Below, piece after piece: positions 34,093 to 42,859 of a stretch of 64,000 bases of DNA. The notes below the pieces were generated by a model, which saw only the letters and a program-made list of their open reading frames with translations, did not search any database and was not told where the DNA came from. A program made the translations under genes and the position numbers. Every line of letters begins with the position of its first letter. Position 1 is the stretch's first letter. This DNA is from Mariprofundaceae bacterium (GTDB taxonomy: Bacteria; Pseudomonadota; Zetaproteobacteria; Mariprofundales; Mariprofundaceae), in the NCBI GenBank assembly GCA_021772895.1, contig JAJFLC010000012.1, positions 310,001 through 374,000 on the forward strand, read 5' to 3'.

Positions 34093-34132
34093 CTAACGTG
34101 GTAAAAAAAGAGAAAGGGATTGGCCGTTAGAC
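34093..34132 (+). repeat. attC-like box pair between the SnoaL and GNAT genes
   Basis: CTAACG (34093-34098) and CGTTAG (34125-34130) are exact complements, and the right box GTTAGAC (34126-34132) fits the GTTRRRY rule perfectly. It starts 8 bases after the SnoaL stop and ends 6 bases before the GNAT start. Length 40 is short for an attC and inner arms are weak. Confidence 0.4.
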
Positions 34133-34138
34133 TTTAAT

Positions 34139-34594
34139 ATGATTGAATATATAAACTTGTCTCAGTGTAATTCCGACGCATTGATTTCTATTCTAAATTC
34201 CGAAGATGTTCGGAAGCATCTTATGCCGCATGACCCATTCGATCATGTGTTGTTAGCTAATTGGATCAAGCAAAAAAACGCTTGTGACGCACTTCCGGGC
34301 TGTCGTGTCCGGGGCATACGAATTGATCAGCAACTGGCCGGTTGGTGTGGGATTCAAGATGACGAGCTTGGTTATGAAATAGGTATTATTTTAGCCAAAC
34401 CTTTTTGGGGCTACGGCAAGCTTATTTTTGAAACAATGCGGGTTTGGGCTAAAGAATTCGGGCATAGTGAACTTATCATCCATCTTCATGAGTCCCGGCC
34501 AAATTACAAATTCCTATCAAAATTGTCCCATAACAAAATCACTAAATCCGTGATACTTGGTCATAAGTTTAATTCATACCATGTACAAATCTAA
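34139..34594 (+). CDS. GNAT-family N-acetyltransferase (RimJ/RimL-like)
   Basis: 151 residues. VRKHLMPHDPFDHVLLANWIKQ, then RGIRIDQQLAGWCGIQ and LGYEIGIILAKPFWGYG match RimJ/RimL-type GNAT folds, with the acetyl-CoA loop at FWGYGKLIFE (usually QRKGYG/WGKGYA). Acceptor unknown. No ribosome site of note. The stop TAA is embedded in an ATCTAAC box, the arrangement seen at the 3' ends of integron cassettes. Confidence 0.75.
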   Translation: MIEYINLSQCNSDALISILNSEDVRKHLMPHDPFDHVLLANWIKQKNACDALPGCRVRGIRIDQQLAGWCGIQDDELGYEIGIILAKPFWGYGKLIFETMRVWAKEFGHSELIIHLHESRPNYKFLSKLSHNKITKSVILGHKFNSYHVQI

Positions 34595-34640
34595 CAAGGC
34601 GCTTCATCCTAGCTATCCATGGCGCATATTTTTTAGGAAA
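34589..34640 (+). repeat. attC left-half-like sequence after the GNAT gene
   Basis: ATCTAACAAGGCGC (34589-34602): ATCTAAC satisfies the RYYYAAC left-box rule exactly, and AAGGCGC is a common second box in integron attC sites. A GCGC recurs at about 34622, but no GTTRRRY right box is found, so only half of a site seems to remain. Confidence 0.4.
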
Positions 34641-34674
34641 ATAAAATTTAATTTTCAAGAAGGGAGAAACGCAT

Positions 34675-34992
34675 ATGACTCAATATGTTCTTGTTTATCT
34701 GGGCGGCAATCAGCCATCCAGTCCAGAGGAAGGTCAGAAACATTTCGCAAAATATAAAGCGTGGTTATCTTCATTGGGCGATGCAGCAGTAAGCCCTGCC
34801 AACCCGCTTAAAGGTACAAGCACAGTCAACGCCGATGGAACGGTTTCCGCCGGAGGCACAACATCCATGTCTGGCTTTACCATCATTGAAGCTGACTCTC
34901 TGGACGCAGCAATCGCTATCGCAAAAGCGTGCCCTTTTCTTGACATCGGCGGGTCACTTGAGGTGTCTGAGCTGATGCAGATGCCTTTTTAA
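34675..34992 (+). CDS. YCII-related domain protein
   Basis: 105 residues. The alpha-beta dimer-forming YCII fold starts MTQYVLVYLGG and has FAKYKAWLSSLGDAAV and SGFTIIEADSLDAAIAIAKACPFLDIGGSLEVSEL, the typical ACPFL..GGxLEV ending. Relatives are annotated YciI-like or DGPF-type proteins; function mostly unknown, some act near ECF sigma factors. GGGAG lies 7 bases ahead of ATG. More G+C-rich than the preceding genes, so it may be outside the AT-rich cassette-like run. Confidence 0.78.
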   Translation: MTQYVLVYLGGNQPSSPEEGQKHFAKYKAWLSSLGDAAVSPANPLKGTSTVNADGTVSAGGTTSMSGFTIIEADSLDAAIAIAKACPFLDIGGSLEVSELMQMPF

Positions 34993-35019
34993 TGAATATG
35001 ACAAGTATCGGAGAACACG

Positions 35020-35445
35020 GTGAACGATAAAAACAGTGCTGGAACCCACTGGAGTTTCTGGCTAATCAGCACGGTCGCGCTGCTTTGGAATGTGATGGGC
35101 GTCATGAACTTTTTTGTGCAAATGAATCCCGATGTGCTTGCTGCATATCGCGAGTCCGAGCGCGCGATCATCGAAGGCAGGCCCGCATGGGCCACCGGAG
35201 GTTTTGCCATTGCTGTTTTCGGCGGTGCGCTTGGCAGCTTTCTACTTCTGTTCAGAAAATCAACTGCGTACTATCTGTTTATCGCGTCTCTCCTTGGTGT
35301 GATTGTGACCATGAGCCACGCTCTTAGTGTCGATATCGATTTCGGCCTCGGTGAAATCATGGGCATTATTCTGATGCCGCTGGTGGTAGCAGCGTTTTTG
35401 ATCTGGTATTCAAAATTGGCCAGGAACAAGGGTTGGATCAGTTAG
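35020..35445 (+). CDS. small four-helix membrane protein
   Basis: 141 residues with four predicted membrane helices (about residues 11-31, 57-77, 81-101, 111-131). The GTG start at 35020 follows GGAG. The pattern SFWLISTVALLWNVMGVMNFFVQ with PAWATGGFAIAVFGGALGSFLLLF is common in unannotated proteobacterial membrane proteins. Role unknown. 27 bases after the YCII gene, likely cotranscribed. Confidence 0.7.
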   Translation: MNDKNSAGTHWSFWLISTVALLWNVMGVMNFFVQMNPDVLAAYRESERAIIEGRPAWATGGFAIAVFGGALGSFLLLFRKSTAYYLFIASLLGVIVTMSHALSVDIDFGLGEIMGIILMPLVVAAFLIWYSKLARNKGWIS

Positions 35446-35485
35446 GAACGGTAAACGCCAGATGATAAGCGAGTTTAATTAAAGA

Positions 35486-35623
35486 ATGACTGACATGACA
35501 TCGAAACCCGCAACAGACACAACAAGTCTAGATGCTAAAGTGTAGGAATTAATCGCGGGAGAGTTATGGAAAACAGGCGTTATGGCATTGGACTGGAGAA
35601 GGCCGTCAGTTTCCGATGCATAA
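35486..35623 (+). pseudogene. possible short gene remnant with internal TAG
   Basis: Reads MTDMTSKPATDTTSLDAKV, TAG at 35543, then in the same frame ELIAGELWKTGVMALDWRR to a TAA at 35621. The continuity suggests one decayed reading frame at the edge of the accessory block. The TAG lies in a 17-base string (35541-35557) found also at 10098-10114. No family recognised. Confidence 0.25.
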
Positions 35624-35662
35624 AAAGATGCGTTTGTTTGTGCATACCTCTAATATTCGCTG

Positions 35663-36853
35663 ATGAATAATGTAATGCAGACTTACGCACGCTTTCCTTT
35701 GACCATCGTGAATGGCGAAGGCGCGTATGTATTTGATAATGATGGGAACAAATATCTGGATTTTGTTGCGGGTATTGCGGTGAATACATTGGGCCATGGA
35801 CATCCGGCTTTGGTGCGTGCGGTGAGTGAGCAGGCAGCAAGTATGTTGCATTGTTCAAACCTTTATCATATTCCTAAACAGATTGAATTGGCGGCTAAAC
35901 TGACGGGGCTTTCAGGTCTGGATCGGGCCTTTTTCTGTAACTCGGGTGCGGAAGCCAATGAGGCTGCGATTAAAATTGCGCGGAAATATTTCCATGATGC
36001 GGGTTCGCATCGTCGGACTGTGATTACAGCAACCCATTCATTCCATGGCCGGCTTCTGACTACGCTGACCGCGACCGGACAGGATAAGGTTAAGATTGGA
36101 TTTGATCCTTTGCCACCGGGTTTTCAACATGTGCCTTTGAATGATTTGGGCGCGTTGACGGATGCGGTTGATGAAAACACGGCCGCTGTATTGCTTGAAC
36201 CTTTGCAGGGTGAAGGTGGTGTGAACATCGCTGATACTGAGTATTTGCGTGGTGTGCGGAAGCTGTGTGATGAACATGGCATATTGCTGATGCTGGATGA
36301 AGTGCAGACAGGCATTGGGCGAACCGGGAAAATGTTTGCGTTTGAACATGCGGGAATCAAGCCGGACGTGCTTACTCTGGCTAAAGGCCTTGGTGGCGGT
36401 GTGCCGATTGGTGCGATGCTGGCATCTGAAAAGGTGGCGGCTTCTTTTGGTCCGGGAAGTCATGGCTCTACATTTGGTGGTAACCCGCTTTCATGTGCGG
36501 CAGCACTTGCTGTGTTGGATACGATTGAAAAAGAGGATCTGTTGAACAACGTGGCCGAGCAGAGTGCACGGATTAAAATCAGACTTGAGGTCATGGTTGA
36601 GAAATTTTCGATAGCCAAAGCGGTGCGTGGCAGTGGTTTGTTGTTGGGGCTTGCCTGTTCTGAAGCTGTTGCACCCATCATTGAAGGTTGTCGATCCAAA
36701 GGATTATTGTTGCTTGTTGCAGGGCCAAATGTGCTCAGGTTTCTTCCTGCTTTGAATATTCAGGCGGATGAAGTGGATCAGGCGATGAGGATTCTTGAAG
36801 AGGTGTTTGCTGTCATTGAGGCGTCCGGGGCGGGAAGTGAGGTGACAAAGTGA
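35663..36853 (+). CDS. argD: acetylornithine aminotransferase ArgD
   Basis: PLP-dependent class III transaminase; makes N-acetylornithine from N-acetylglutamate semialdehyde, and may also serve lysine synthesis. 396 residues with [18 protein letters not shown] (PLP phosphate loop), [29 protein letters not shown] (PLP-N1 Asp) and the PLP Lys in [14 protein letters not shown] at about residue 241. The start at 35663 gives [13 protein letters not shown], as in relatives. The stop overlaps the argF GTG start by 4 bases. Confidence 0.95.
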   Translation: MNNVMQTYARFPLTIVNGEGAYVFDNDGNKYLDFVAGIAVNTLGHGHPALVRAVSEQAASMLHCSNLYHIPKQIELAAKLTGLSGLDRAFFCNSGAEANEAAIKIARKYFHDAGSHRRTVITATHSFHGRLLTTLTATGQDKVKIGFDPLPPGFQHVPLNDLGALTDAVDENTAAVLLEPLQGEGGVNIADTEYLRGVRKLCDEHGILLMLDEVQTGIGRTGKMFAFEHAGIKPDVLTLAKGLGGGVPIGAMLASEKVAASFGPGSHGSTFGGNPLSCAAALAVLDTIEKEDLLNNVAEQSARIKIRLEVMVEKFSIAKAVRGSGLLLGLACSEAVAPIIEGCRSKGLLLLVAGPNVLRFLPALNIQADEVDQAMRILEEVFAVIEASGAGSEVTK

Positions 36854-37761
36854 GGCATTTTTTAACATTGCTGGATGTCACAGAAGATGAGGCTCATGCA
36901 CTCTTAAAACGTGCGGCTGAACTTAAATCCATGCAGCAGCGCGGTGAAGCCCACCCGACCCTTGCAGGCAAAACACTGGGCATGATCTTTGACAAGGCCA
37001 GCACCCGAACCCGTATTTCATTTGAAGTGGGTATGTATCAGTTGGGTGGGCATGCCCTGTTTTTACACTCAGGCACAACACAGCTGGGCCGGGGTGAACC
37101 TGTTGAAGATTCAGCACGTGTTTTGTCTCGTATGGTTGATGCGGTAATGATTCGCACACATGCACATGAGATCGTTCAGCGATTTACGCAATATTCCACG
37201 GTGCCGGTGATCAATGCTCTGACCGATCTCACACATCCATGCCAAATTTTGGCTGATATTTTCACGTTTGAAGAGCATCGCGGTGATATCAAGGGCAAAA
37301 CCGTGGCATGGATTGGTGATGGCAATAATATGACTCACTCATGGATCAATGGGGCGGTGACCTTTGGTTATAAGCTGAATATTGCTTGTCCGGCTGACTA
37401 TTCACCGGATGAGACATTGTTACAGGCCGCTCGGGATATGGGCGCGGATGTGAGCATCAGTTCAGACCCTTTGCTGGCTGCAAAAGATGCAGATCTGGTG
37501 ACAACCGATGTATGGGCCTCCATGGGGCAGGAAGAAGAACAGGCAGAGCGGGAAAAAGCATTTATGGGTTATCAGGTTGATGAGCGTGTGATGGCTTATG
37601 CGAAACCGGATGCGCTGTTTATGCACTGTTTGCCTGCACACCGGGGTGAAGAAGTGGCTGCCAGTGTGATTGATGGGCCTCAATCTGTGGTTTGGGATGA
37701 GGCAGAAAATCGATTGCATGTGCAAAAAGCATTGCTTGAATTCCTGATATTACAGACGTGA
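36850..37761 (+). CDS. argF: ornithine carbamoyltransferase ArgF
   Basis: Forms citrulline from ornithine and carbamoyl phosphate. 303 residues with the carbamoyl-phosphate loop [32 protein letters not shown]-type HPCQ block (here [11 protein letters not shown]), and [11 protein letters not shown], which contributes the ornithine-site Cys. [11 protein letters not shown] segment confirms the anabolic family. GTG start overlaps argD, so the two are coupled. argG follows after a 97-base gap. Confidence 0.96.
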   Translation: MRHFLTLLDVTEDEAHALLKRAAELKSMQQRGEAHPTLAGKTLGMIFDKASTRTRISFEVGMYQLGGHALFLHSGTTQLGRGEPVEDSARVLSRMVDAVMIRTHAHEIVQRFTQYSTVPVINALTDLTHPCQILADIFTFEEHRGDIKGKTVAWIGDGNNMTHSWINGAVTFGYKLNIACPADYSPDETLLQAARDMGADVSISSDPLLAAKDADLVTTDVWASMGQEEEQAEREKAFMGYQVDERVMAYAKPDALFMHCLPAHRGEEVAASVIDGPQSVVWDEAENRLHVQKALLEFLILQT

Positions 37762-37858
37762 AAGCGATACGATGTCATTGCGTTGTAACGAGCATGGCTT
37801 AAACTGCCCCGCGTTTAGTTTATCAAGACAACATATCAAAAACTAGTTGAGGTCATGC

Positions 37859-39082
37859 ATGGCTCATTCGAATATAAATAAAGTTGTATTGGCCTATTCA
37901 GGTGGACTGGATACCTCCATTATTCTGAAGTGGTTGCAGGATACCTATGCATGTGAGGTGGTTACCTTTACAGCGGATATCGGGCAGGGCGAAGAGGTTG
38001 AAGAGGCGCGTGTTAAGGCAGAAGCCTGTGGTGCTTCGGCTATCTATATTGAAGATCTCACCGAAGATTTTGTACGTGATTATGTGTTTCCAATGTTTCG
38101 TGCAAATGCCATTTACGAAGGCGAATATCTGTTGGGCACATCCATTGCCCGACCCTTGATCTCTAAACGTATGATTGAAATCGCAGAAGTGGAAGGTGCG
38201 GATGCAGTTTCTCATGGCGCAACAGGTAAGGGGAACGATCAGGTTCGTTTCGAATTGGGTTTTTATGGCCTGAAACCGGATGTGAAAGTGATCGCACCAT
38301 GGCGTGAATGGGACCTGAATTCACGTGAGCAGATGCTGGCGTATGCCGATCAGCATGGTATTCCTGTTGAACGCAAACGTGAAAATTCAAAATCGCCTTA
38401 TTCGATGGATGCCAACCTGCTGCATATCTCTTATGAAGGTTATGACTTGGAAGATCCATGGACAACACCGGGCGAAGATATGTGGCGCTGGAGTGTTTCA
38501 CCTGAAGCTGCACCGGATCAGGCAGAATATATCGAACTGACCTATCAGGGCGGTGATATTATAGCGATCAATGATGCGGTGATGACACCGGCTGCTGTGT
38601 TGCGGGAACTCAATCGTCTGGGTGGTAAACATGGTATTGGCCGAATTGATATTGTCGAAAATCGTTATGTGGGTATGAAGTCACGTGGTTGTTATGAGAC
38701 ACCGGGTGGCACCATTATGTTGAAGGCGCACCGGGCGATTGAATCGCTGACCCTTGATCGTGAAGCGGCGCATTTAAAAGACGAGTTGATGCCACGTTAT
38801 GCCAAGCTGGTGTACAATGGTTACTGGTTTGCACCTGAATGTAAGATGATGCAGAGCATGATTGATGCCTCACAGGCGACGGTCAATGGTGTGGTTCGTT
38901 TGAAGCTTTACAAAGGCAATGTGATGGTGCTTGGGCGTAAATCGGATCAATCACTGTTTGATGAACGCCTTTGCACATTTGAAGATGATGAAGGGGCATA
39001 CAATCAACAGGATGCCGAAGGTTTTATTCGATTAAACGCTTTGCGTCTACGTTTGTCTGCGATTGCTGGTAAAGGAAACTGA
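37859..39082 (+). CDS. argG: argininosuccinate synthase ArgG
   Basis: ATP-dependent condensation of citrulline and aspartate. 407 residues; the N-terminal PP-loop [16 protein letters not shown] and later blocks [33 protein letters not shown] are all present. The start at 37859 (MAHSNINK) is preferred to a TTG at 37847. argH is not in the window, so the pathway's last step is elsewhere. The stop TGA overlaps by one base with the ATG of the cytochrome gene. Confidence 0.96.
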   Translation: MAHSNINKVVLAYSGGLDTSIILKWLQDTYACEVVTFTADIGQGEEVEEARVKAEACGASAIYIEDLTEDFVRDYVFPMFRANAIYEGEYLLGTSIARPLISKRMIEIAEVEGADAVSHGATGKGNDQVRFELGFYGLKPDVKVIAPWREWDLNSREQMLAYADQHGIPVERKRENSKSPYSMDANLLHISYEGYDLEDPWTTPGEDMWRWSVSPEAAPDQAEYIELTYQGGDIIAINDAVMTPAAVLRELNRLGGKHGIGRIDIVENRYVGMKSRGCYETPGGTIMLKAHRAIESLTLDREAAHLKDELMPRYAKLVYNGYWFAPECKMMQSMIDASQATVNGVVRLKLYKGNVMVLGRKSDQSLFDERLCTFEDDEGAYNQQDAEGFIRLNALRLRLSAIAGKGN

Positions 39083-39675
39083 TGATGAACTACGATAAAA
39101 TTACCCGTTTATTACACTGGGGTATTGCCGTTGGTATCCCGTTGCAGTTAATCAGTGAAATGCTGATGAAACGACCCAAGCCCGGACGTATTCGTGCGGA
39201 AGATCAGATTTTCTTTTTCGAAATGCATGAATGGGTGGGCATGATTGTATTGTCGCTGATTGTGATGCGCCTGATCTGGGGCGTGATTGGCATGGGTGAT
39301 GGACGTTTATCGAAGCTGTTCCCTTATGCTACAACCACAGGACGTCAAGGCATCATGCATGAGCTGCGTACGAAGGTTCCCGGCTGGCTCAGAGGCAAAT
39401 TTGAAGTTCCGGAAAAAGAAGATTACATCGCAGGCACAGTGCATGGCTTAGGTGTATTGCTGGTGCTTGCATTGGGCGCGACAGGGGCTGTGATGTTGTA
39501 CGGTATGGAAGAAAGCGGGAAAATGCTTGGTTTTGTCCACGAAATGAAAGAAGTGCATGAAATTCTTGGCACCGTGTTATGGGTTTACATAGTAGGCCAC
39601 GTTGTCATGGCTCTCGTGCATCAGCTGGCTGGCCATAAATCGCTACAGCGAATATTCACTTTTAAAGGTCAATAA
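39082..39675 (+). CDS. cytochrome b561-like membrane protein
   Basis: 197 residues with four membrane helices and His residues placed for b-haem ligation: RLLHWGIAVG (helix 1), EMHEWVGMIVLSLIVMRLIWG (helix 2), VHGLGVLLVLALGATGAVMLYG (helix 3) and VYIVGHVVMALVHQLAG (helix 4). It resembles the prokaryotic b561/Ni-Fe hydrogenase-type b cytochromes. Probable role: electron transfer from quinol or a periplasmic partner; partner unknown. Its start overlaps the argG stop (TGATG), and arsR begins 4 bases later, an odd arg-cytochrome-ars string. Confidence 0.82.
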   Translation: MMNYDKITRLLHWGIAVGIPLQLISEMLMKRPKPGRIRAEDQIFFFEMHEWVGMIVLSLIVMRLIWGVIGMGDGRLSKLFPYATTTGRQGIMHELRTKVPGWLRGKFEVPEKEDYIAGTVHGLGVLLVLALGATGAVMLYGMEESGKMLGFVHEMKEVHEILGTVLWVYIVGHVVMALVHQLAGHKSLQRIFTFKGQ

Positions 39676-39678
39676 AAG

Positions 39679-40005
39679 GTGCAGTCAGCGCTTGTTTTTA
39701 AGGCGCTATCTGATCCGCTTCGTTTGCGGATCATCTATTTGCTGACATGCAGGCAGGAACTCTGTGTATGTCATTTTACGGATGTGCTGGCTCTGCCGCA
39801 GAGCACGGTTTCAAGGCATTTATCCCAGCTCAGGCATTTGGGGCTGGTTGAAACACGCCGTGATGGAAAATGGGTTCATTATCGACTTTCTCAGAATGAT
39901 CACTCGGTGCTAAAAGAGCTTATGCCTACGATTGCAGGCTTAGCAAGTTTGGAGGATCAATTGGCGACGGATGCTAAAAAATTACCTTTGTCTGTCTGTG
40001 ATTGA
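39679..40005 (+). CDS. arsR: arsenical resistance repressor ArsR
   Basis: SmtB/ArsR-family winged-helix repressor, 108 residues. As(III)-binding motif ELCVCHF (two Cys, E. coli type ELCVCDL), recognition helix LPQSTVSRHLSQLRHLGLV, then ETRRDGKWVHYRL wing. GTG start. It should dissociate from the operator on arsenite or antimonite binding and derepress acr3-arsC downstream. The gap of 125 bases to acr3 contains a palindrome fit for its operator. Confidence 0.92.
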   Translation: MQSALVFKALSDPLRLRIIYLLTCRQELCVCHFTDVLALPQSTVSRHLSQLRHLGLVETRRDGKWVHYRLSQNDHSVLKELMPTIAGLASLEDQLATDAKKLPLSVCD

Positions 40006-40091
40006 ATCAATCACGACAATGATTCACGATAGAATAAATCATGACGGAATAAATCGACTGTAGCCGACTTTATATTTACATATCCGCATTA

Positions 40092-40106
40092 GCGAATATG
40101 ATTCGC
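40092..40106. promoter_or_regulatory. candidate ArsR operator ahead of acr3
   Basis: Perfect GCGAAT-ATG-ATTCGC palindrome, 24 bases ahead of the acr3 ATG. ArsR-family sites are 12-2-12-type imperfect AT-rich palindromes of this character. Placement in the arsR-acr3 gap supports it; the flanks are only weakly symmetric. Confidence 0.45.
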
Positions 40107-40129
40107 CCCATTCATATGGGAGATCACGC

Positions 40130-41179
40130 ATGTCATCCAATACTCAACCGATGGGTCTGTTTGCCCGCTATCTAACTATCTGGGTTTTTCTGTGCATTAT
40201 TGCAGGTATAACGTTGGGCGCATTTTTTCCAACGTTGTTCCACACATTGGGAGGCACGGAAATCGCCCATATTAACCTGCCAGTGGCGATACTTGTCTGG
40301 GCAATGATTCTTCCGATGCTGCTCAAGATTGATTACGGCTCACTGCATGAAGTGTGGGATCATCGGCGTGGGGTCGGGGTGACTCTGGCGATTAACTGGC
40401 TGGTGAAACCTTTTTCTATGGCACTGCTTGGATGGTTGTTTCTACAATATCTTTTTGCACCGTTTCTCGAAGCAGATAAAATTTCCGAATACATTGCCGG
40501 TCTCATTCTTTTGGCTGCGGCACCTTGTACGGCGATGGTGTTTGTCTGGTCGCGACTTGTGGACGGGCACCCTCAGTTTACGCTTTCACAGGTTGCACTC
40601 AATGATGTGATTATGGTTGTGGCTTTTGCACCCATTGTGGGTCTGTTGTTGGGAATTGCTTCGATCCATATACCCTGGAACACGCTGTTGCTTTCGGTGT
40701 TGCTGTATATCGTGATTCCTGTTGTGCTGGCATACCTCGGACGTAAAATGTTATTGGTAAAAGACAGACTGGGTGATGTGTTACATATCATGGATCCGAT
40801 CTCAATGGGTGCATTATTGGTGACGGTTGTATTGTTGTTCGGATTTCAGGGTGAGCAGATACTTGCTCAACCTTTGGTGATTTTATTGCTTTCTATCCCC
40901 ATTATGATTCAAGTCTATTTTAATGCCATGCTGGCCTACTGGATGAATAAAACATTGAAGGTGGTACATAGTGTCGCAGGCCCATCGGCGTTGATCGGGG
41001 CATCGAATTTTTTCGAATTGGCGGTGGCGACTGCGATTGCATTGTTTGGATTTGAATCAGGTGCAGCATTGGCCACGGTTGTAGGCGTGTTGGTTGAGGT
41101 GCCTGTCATGTTAACAGTGGTTTCGATCGTGAATCGAAGTAAAATTTGGTACGAACGTGGTATAAAAGAGGTTGGGTAA
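40130..41179 (+). CDS. acr3: arsenite efflux transporter Acr3
   Basis: Ten-helix antiporter of the BASS superfamily that expels As(OH)3. 349 residues. It shows LPMLLKIDYGSLHEV, the essential Cys in AAAPCTAMVFVWSRL, and ALNDVIMVVAFAPIVGLLLG, plus FELAVATAIALFGFESGAALATVVGVLVEVPVML in helices 9-10. GGGAG lies 7-8 bases before the ATG. arsC starts 1 base after the stop. Confidence 0.94.
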   Translation: MSSNTQPMGLFARYLTIWVFLCIIAGITLGAFFPTLFHTLGGTEIAHINLPVAILVWAMILPMLLKIDYGSLHEVWDHRRGVGVTLAINWLVKPFSMALLGWLFLQYLFAPFLEADKISEYIAGLILLAAAPCTAMVFVWSRLVDGHPQFTLSQVALNDVIMVVAFAPIVGLLLGIASIHIPWNTLLLSVLLYIVIPVVLAYLGRKMLLVKDRLGDVLHIMDPISMGALLVTVVLLFGFQGEQILAQPLVILLLSIPIMIQVYFNAMLAYWMNKTLKVVHSVAGPSALIGASNFFELAVATAIALFGFESGAALATVVGVLVEVPVMLTVVSIVNRSKIWYERGIKEVG

Positions 41180-41180
41180 T

Positions 41181-41591
41181 ATGAAACAGAAGGTTTTATT
41201 TCTTTGCACAGGTAACGCATGTCGCTCACAGATGGCTGAGGGCTGGTTAAAACATTTGGGTGGAGATCGTTTTGAAGTCTATTCCGCAGGCATTGTTGCG
41301 CATGGTAAAAACCCGCGTGCGATTGCCGTGATGAAAGAGGCAGGCGTGGATATCAGTGGGCAGGAGTCTGAGCAGTTAGATATGGCAATGCTCAATGAAC
41401 TTGATCTACTGGTAACGGTGTGTGGTCATGCAGATGAGAGCTGCCCTGCTGTTCCCGTCAGCTGTGAAAAACAGCATTGGCCTTTTGACGACCCGGCAAA
41501 AGCAACGGGTATGGAAGAAGAAATCATGGCAGAATTTTGCCGTGTGCGTGACCAGATCCGCAAACGAATCGAGCGCTTTATTAACAAATAA
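41181..41591 (+). CDS. arsC: arsenate reductase ArsC, LMW-phosphatase type
   Basis: Reduces arsenate to arsenite for export by Acr3. 136 residues with the PTP-like loop CTGNACRSQMAEGWL (nucleophile Cys10) and the redox pair in TVCGHADESCP (about residues 80 and 88), the thioredoxin-coupled triad of the B. subtilis/S. aureus class. The start at 41181 (MKQKVLF) is preferred to TTG 41172, which overlaps acr3. It differs from the tyrosine phosphatase at 1510 by having these extra cysteines and lacking DPYY. Confidence 0.92.
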   Translation: MKQKVLFLCTGNACRSQMAEGWLKHLGGDRFEVYSAGIVAHGKNPRAIAVMKEAGVDISGQESEQLDMAMLNELDLLVTVCGHADESCPAVPVSCEKQHWPFDDPAKATGMEEEIMAEFCRVRDQIRKRIERFINK

Positions 41592-41651
41592 TCGCTTAAA
41601 TTAAACGTTTTTCAAAGCATGAAATTAAACAGAAATTAAGATTTTTTCATA

Positions 41652-41667
41652 TGTGATGCATATCACC
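41652..41667. promoter_or_regulatory. CRP-like binding site upstream of the PD40 gene pair
   Basis: TGTGA-TGCATA-TCACC fits the CRP/Vfr pattern TGTGA-N6-TCACA at nine of ten fixed positions. It is centred 105 bases ahead of the first PD40 gene and about 70 after arsC, in an AT-rich setting. Confidence 0.55.
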
Positions 41668-41668
41668 C

Positions 41669-41696
41669 GGATCATGTATTATTGCCGACATGATCC
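41669..41696. repeat. inverted repeat next to the CRP-like site
   Basis: GGATCATG / CATGATCC, perfect 8-bp arms with a 12-base loop. No T-run follows, so it is more likely an operator or mRNA leader hairpin of the PD40 genes than a terminator. Confidence 0.45.
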
Positions 41697-41764
41697 GCCG
41701 CGTTTGCTGGCGAAAAGTAAAAGGTCAGTAAATCAATTTCATTGAAAAAAAGGAGAACTTTCAC

Positions 41765-42859
41765 ATGCATAAACCATGGGCTGTTTTAATGCTTACTGGG
41801 ATTGCTTTTACTTCGTTGGGTCAGGATGTTTTAGCTCAGACGCAACAGAAGGTGCCAGAGGCGATTTACCCAATTCATAGTGTGTTGGAAGACAAAAAAC
41901 GAGAAATAGTTTATCCATCGGTGGCAGGTAATTTTGTTGTTTATAGCCAGCGCAAAAACAATGAATTCAGTGTTGTGCGTGTATCCAAGGGTGATTTGAA
42001 TGCAGATGGACGCTCGATTGCTGCGGCACAGCCACATGAAGCGATTCGTTATGGCGTTGCTGTTCAGGATGGCTCGATTGGTTATATCAGTAATCGTATG
42101 GGGCCAATTTCTGCATGGATGCGGCAAGCTGAAGGTGATGGCCACATCGCGATTGGTAATATCAGCACATTCACAGGTGCATTGATGCCTGCGAATCTTA
42201 AAGCATCCGGCAATGGTGAGGTCTGGGTGTTTGACTCATCACTTGAAAAAACACGCCGTGCTCGTGTGCTGGATGATTTTAAAGATGGATTTAAACAGCC
42301 TGAATTGATGGGACAGACCTGGCGGATGTATCACTCCGAGGCATGGCGTTATAAACAGGGTTACAAATCTACTGAATCGGGAACGAAAAATAAGTTTCAG
42401 TCACCGTCACTGTTTCTTTTTGATCGCAAAAGCAGTCAGTTGATGATGATTCCAAATGCATTTAACGGTGCAATTTCGCCGGATGGAAAGCGTGTCGTTT
42501 TTGTACGTGAAACAAGTGGTAATTATGATCTGTGGATGCAAAATGTGGATGGCTCAGATTTAACGCAATTGACCTCAAACCGTTTTGGTGATTTTGAACC
42601 GGTATTTAGCCCGGATGGAAATCGAATTGCCTTTATTTCTAATCGGGATACCAAAGGCAATGTGCGTGAAACCTCTATCTATGTGATCAGTCTGAAAAAC
42701 GGACAGATTGATCGCGTGACCAATGCGCTTCGTGCAACGGATGGTGGTCCGGCGTGGAAAGATAATCGGAGCATTTTGTTTCATTCAAATCGTGACCTTA
42801 AAAAACCGCAGGCGCGTGCGGGAGAAAAATGGAACCTTTGGGAGGTTGAATACCAATGA
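41765..42859 (+). CDS. exported PD40 (TolB-like) beta-propeller protein 1
   Basis: 364 residues with signal peptide (about 1-24, WAVLMLTGIAFTSLGQDVLA). WD40-like PD40 repeats include FNGAISPDGKRVVFV, FEPVFSPDGNRIAFISNRD and the DLWMQNVDGSDLTQLT strand typical of TolB C-terminal propellers. There is no TolB N-terminal domain and no Pal partner nearby, so it is not TolB itself. Role unknown; periplasmic or surface scaffold inferred. The stop overlaps the next start (ATGA). A second, diverged copy follows. Confidence 0.8.
   Translation: MHKPWAVLMLTGIAFTSLGQDVLAQTQQKVPEAIYPIHSVLEDKKREIVYPSVAGNFVVYSQRKNNEFSVVRVSKGDLNADGRSIAAAQPHEAIRYGVAVQDGSIGYISNRMGPISAWMRQAEGDGHIAIGNISTFTGALMPANLKASGNGEVWVFDSSLEKTRRARVLDDFKDGFKQPELMGQTWRMYHSEAWRYKQGYKSTESGTKNKFQSPSLFLFDRKSSQLMMIPNAFNGAISPDGKRVVFVRETSGNYDLWMQNVDGSDLTQLTSNRFGDFEPVFSPDGNRIAFISNRDTKGNVRETSIYVISLKNGQIDRVTNALRATDGGPAWKDNRSILFHSNRDLKKPQARAGEKWNLWEVEYQ

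Noticed and set aside
41181-41591. Assigning the gene as another low-molecular-weight tyrosine phosphatase
   Set aside because: The extra cysteines (TVCGHADESCP), the missing DPYY loop and the position after acr3 fit thioredoxin-type ArsC.
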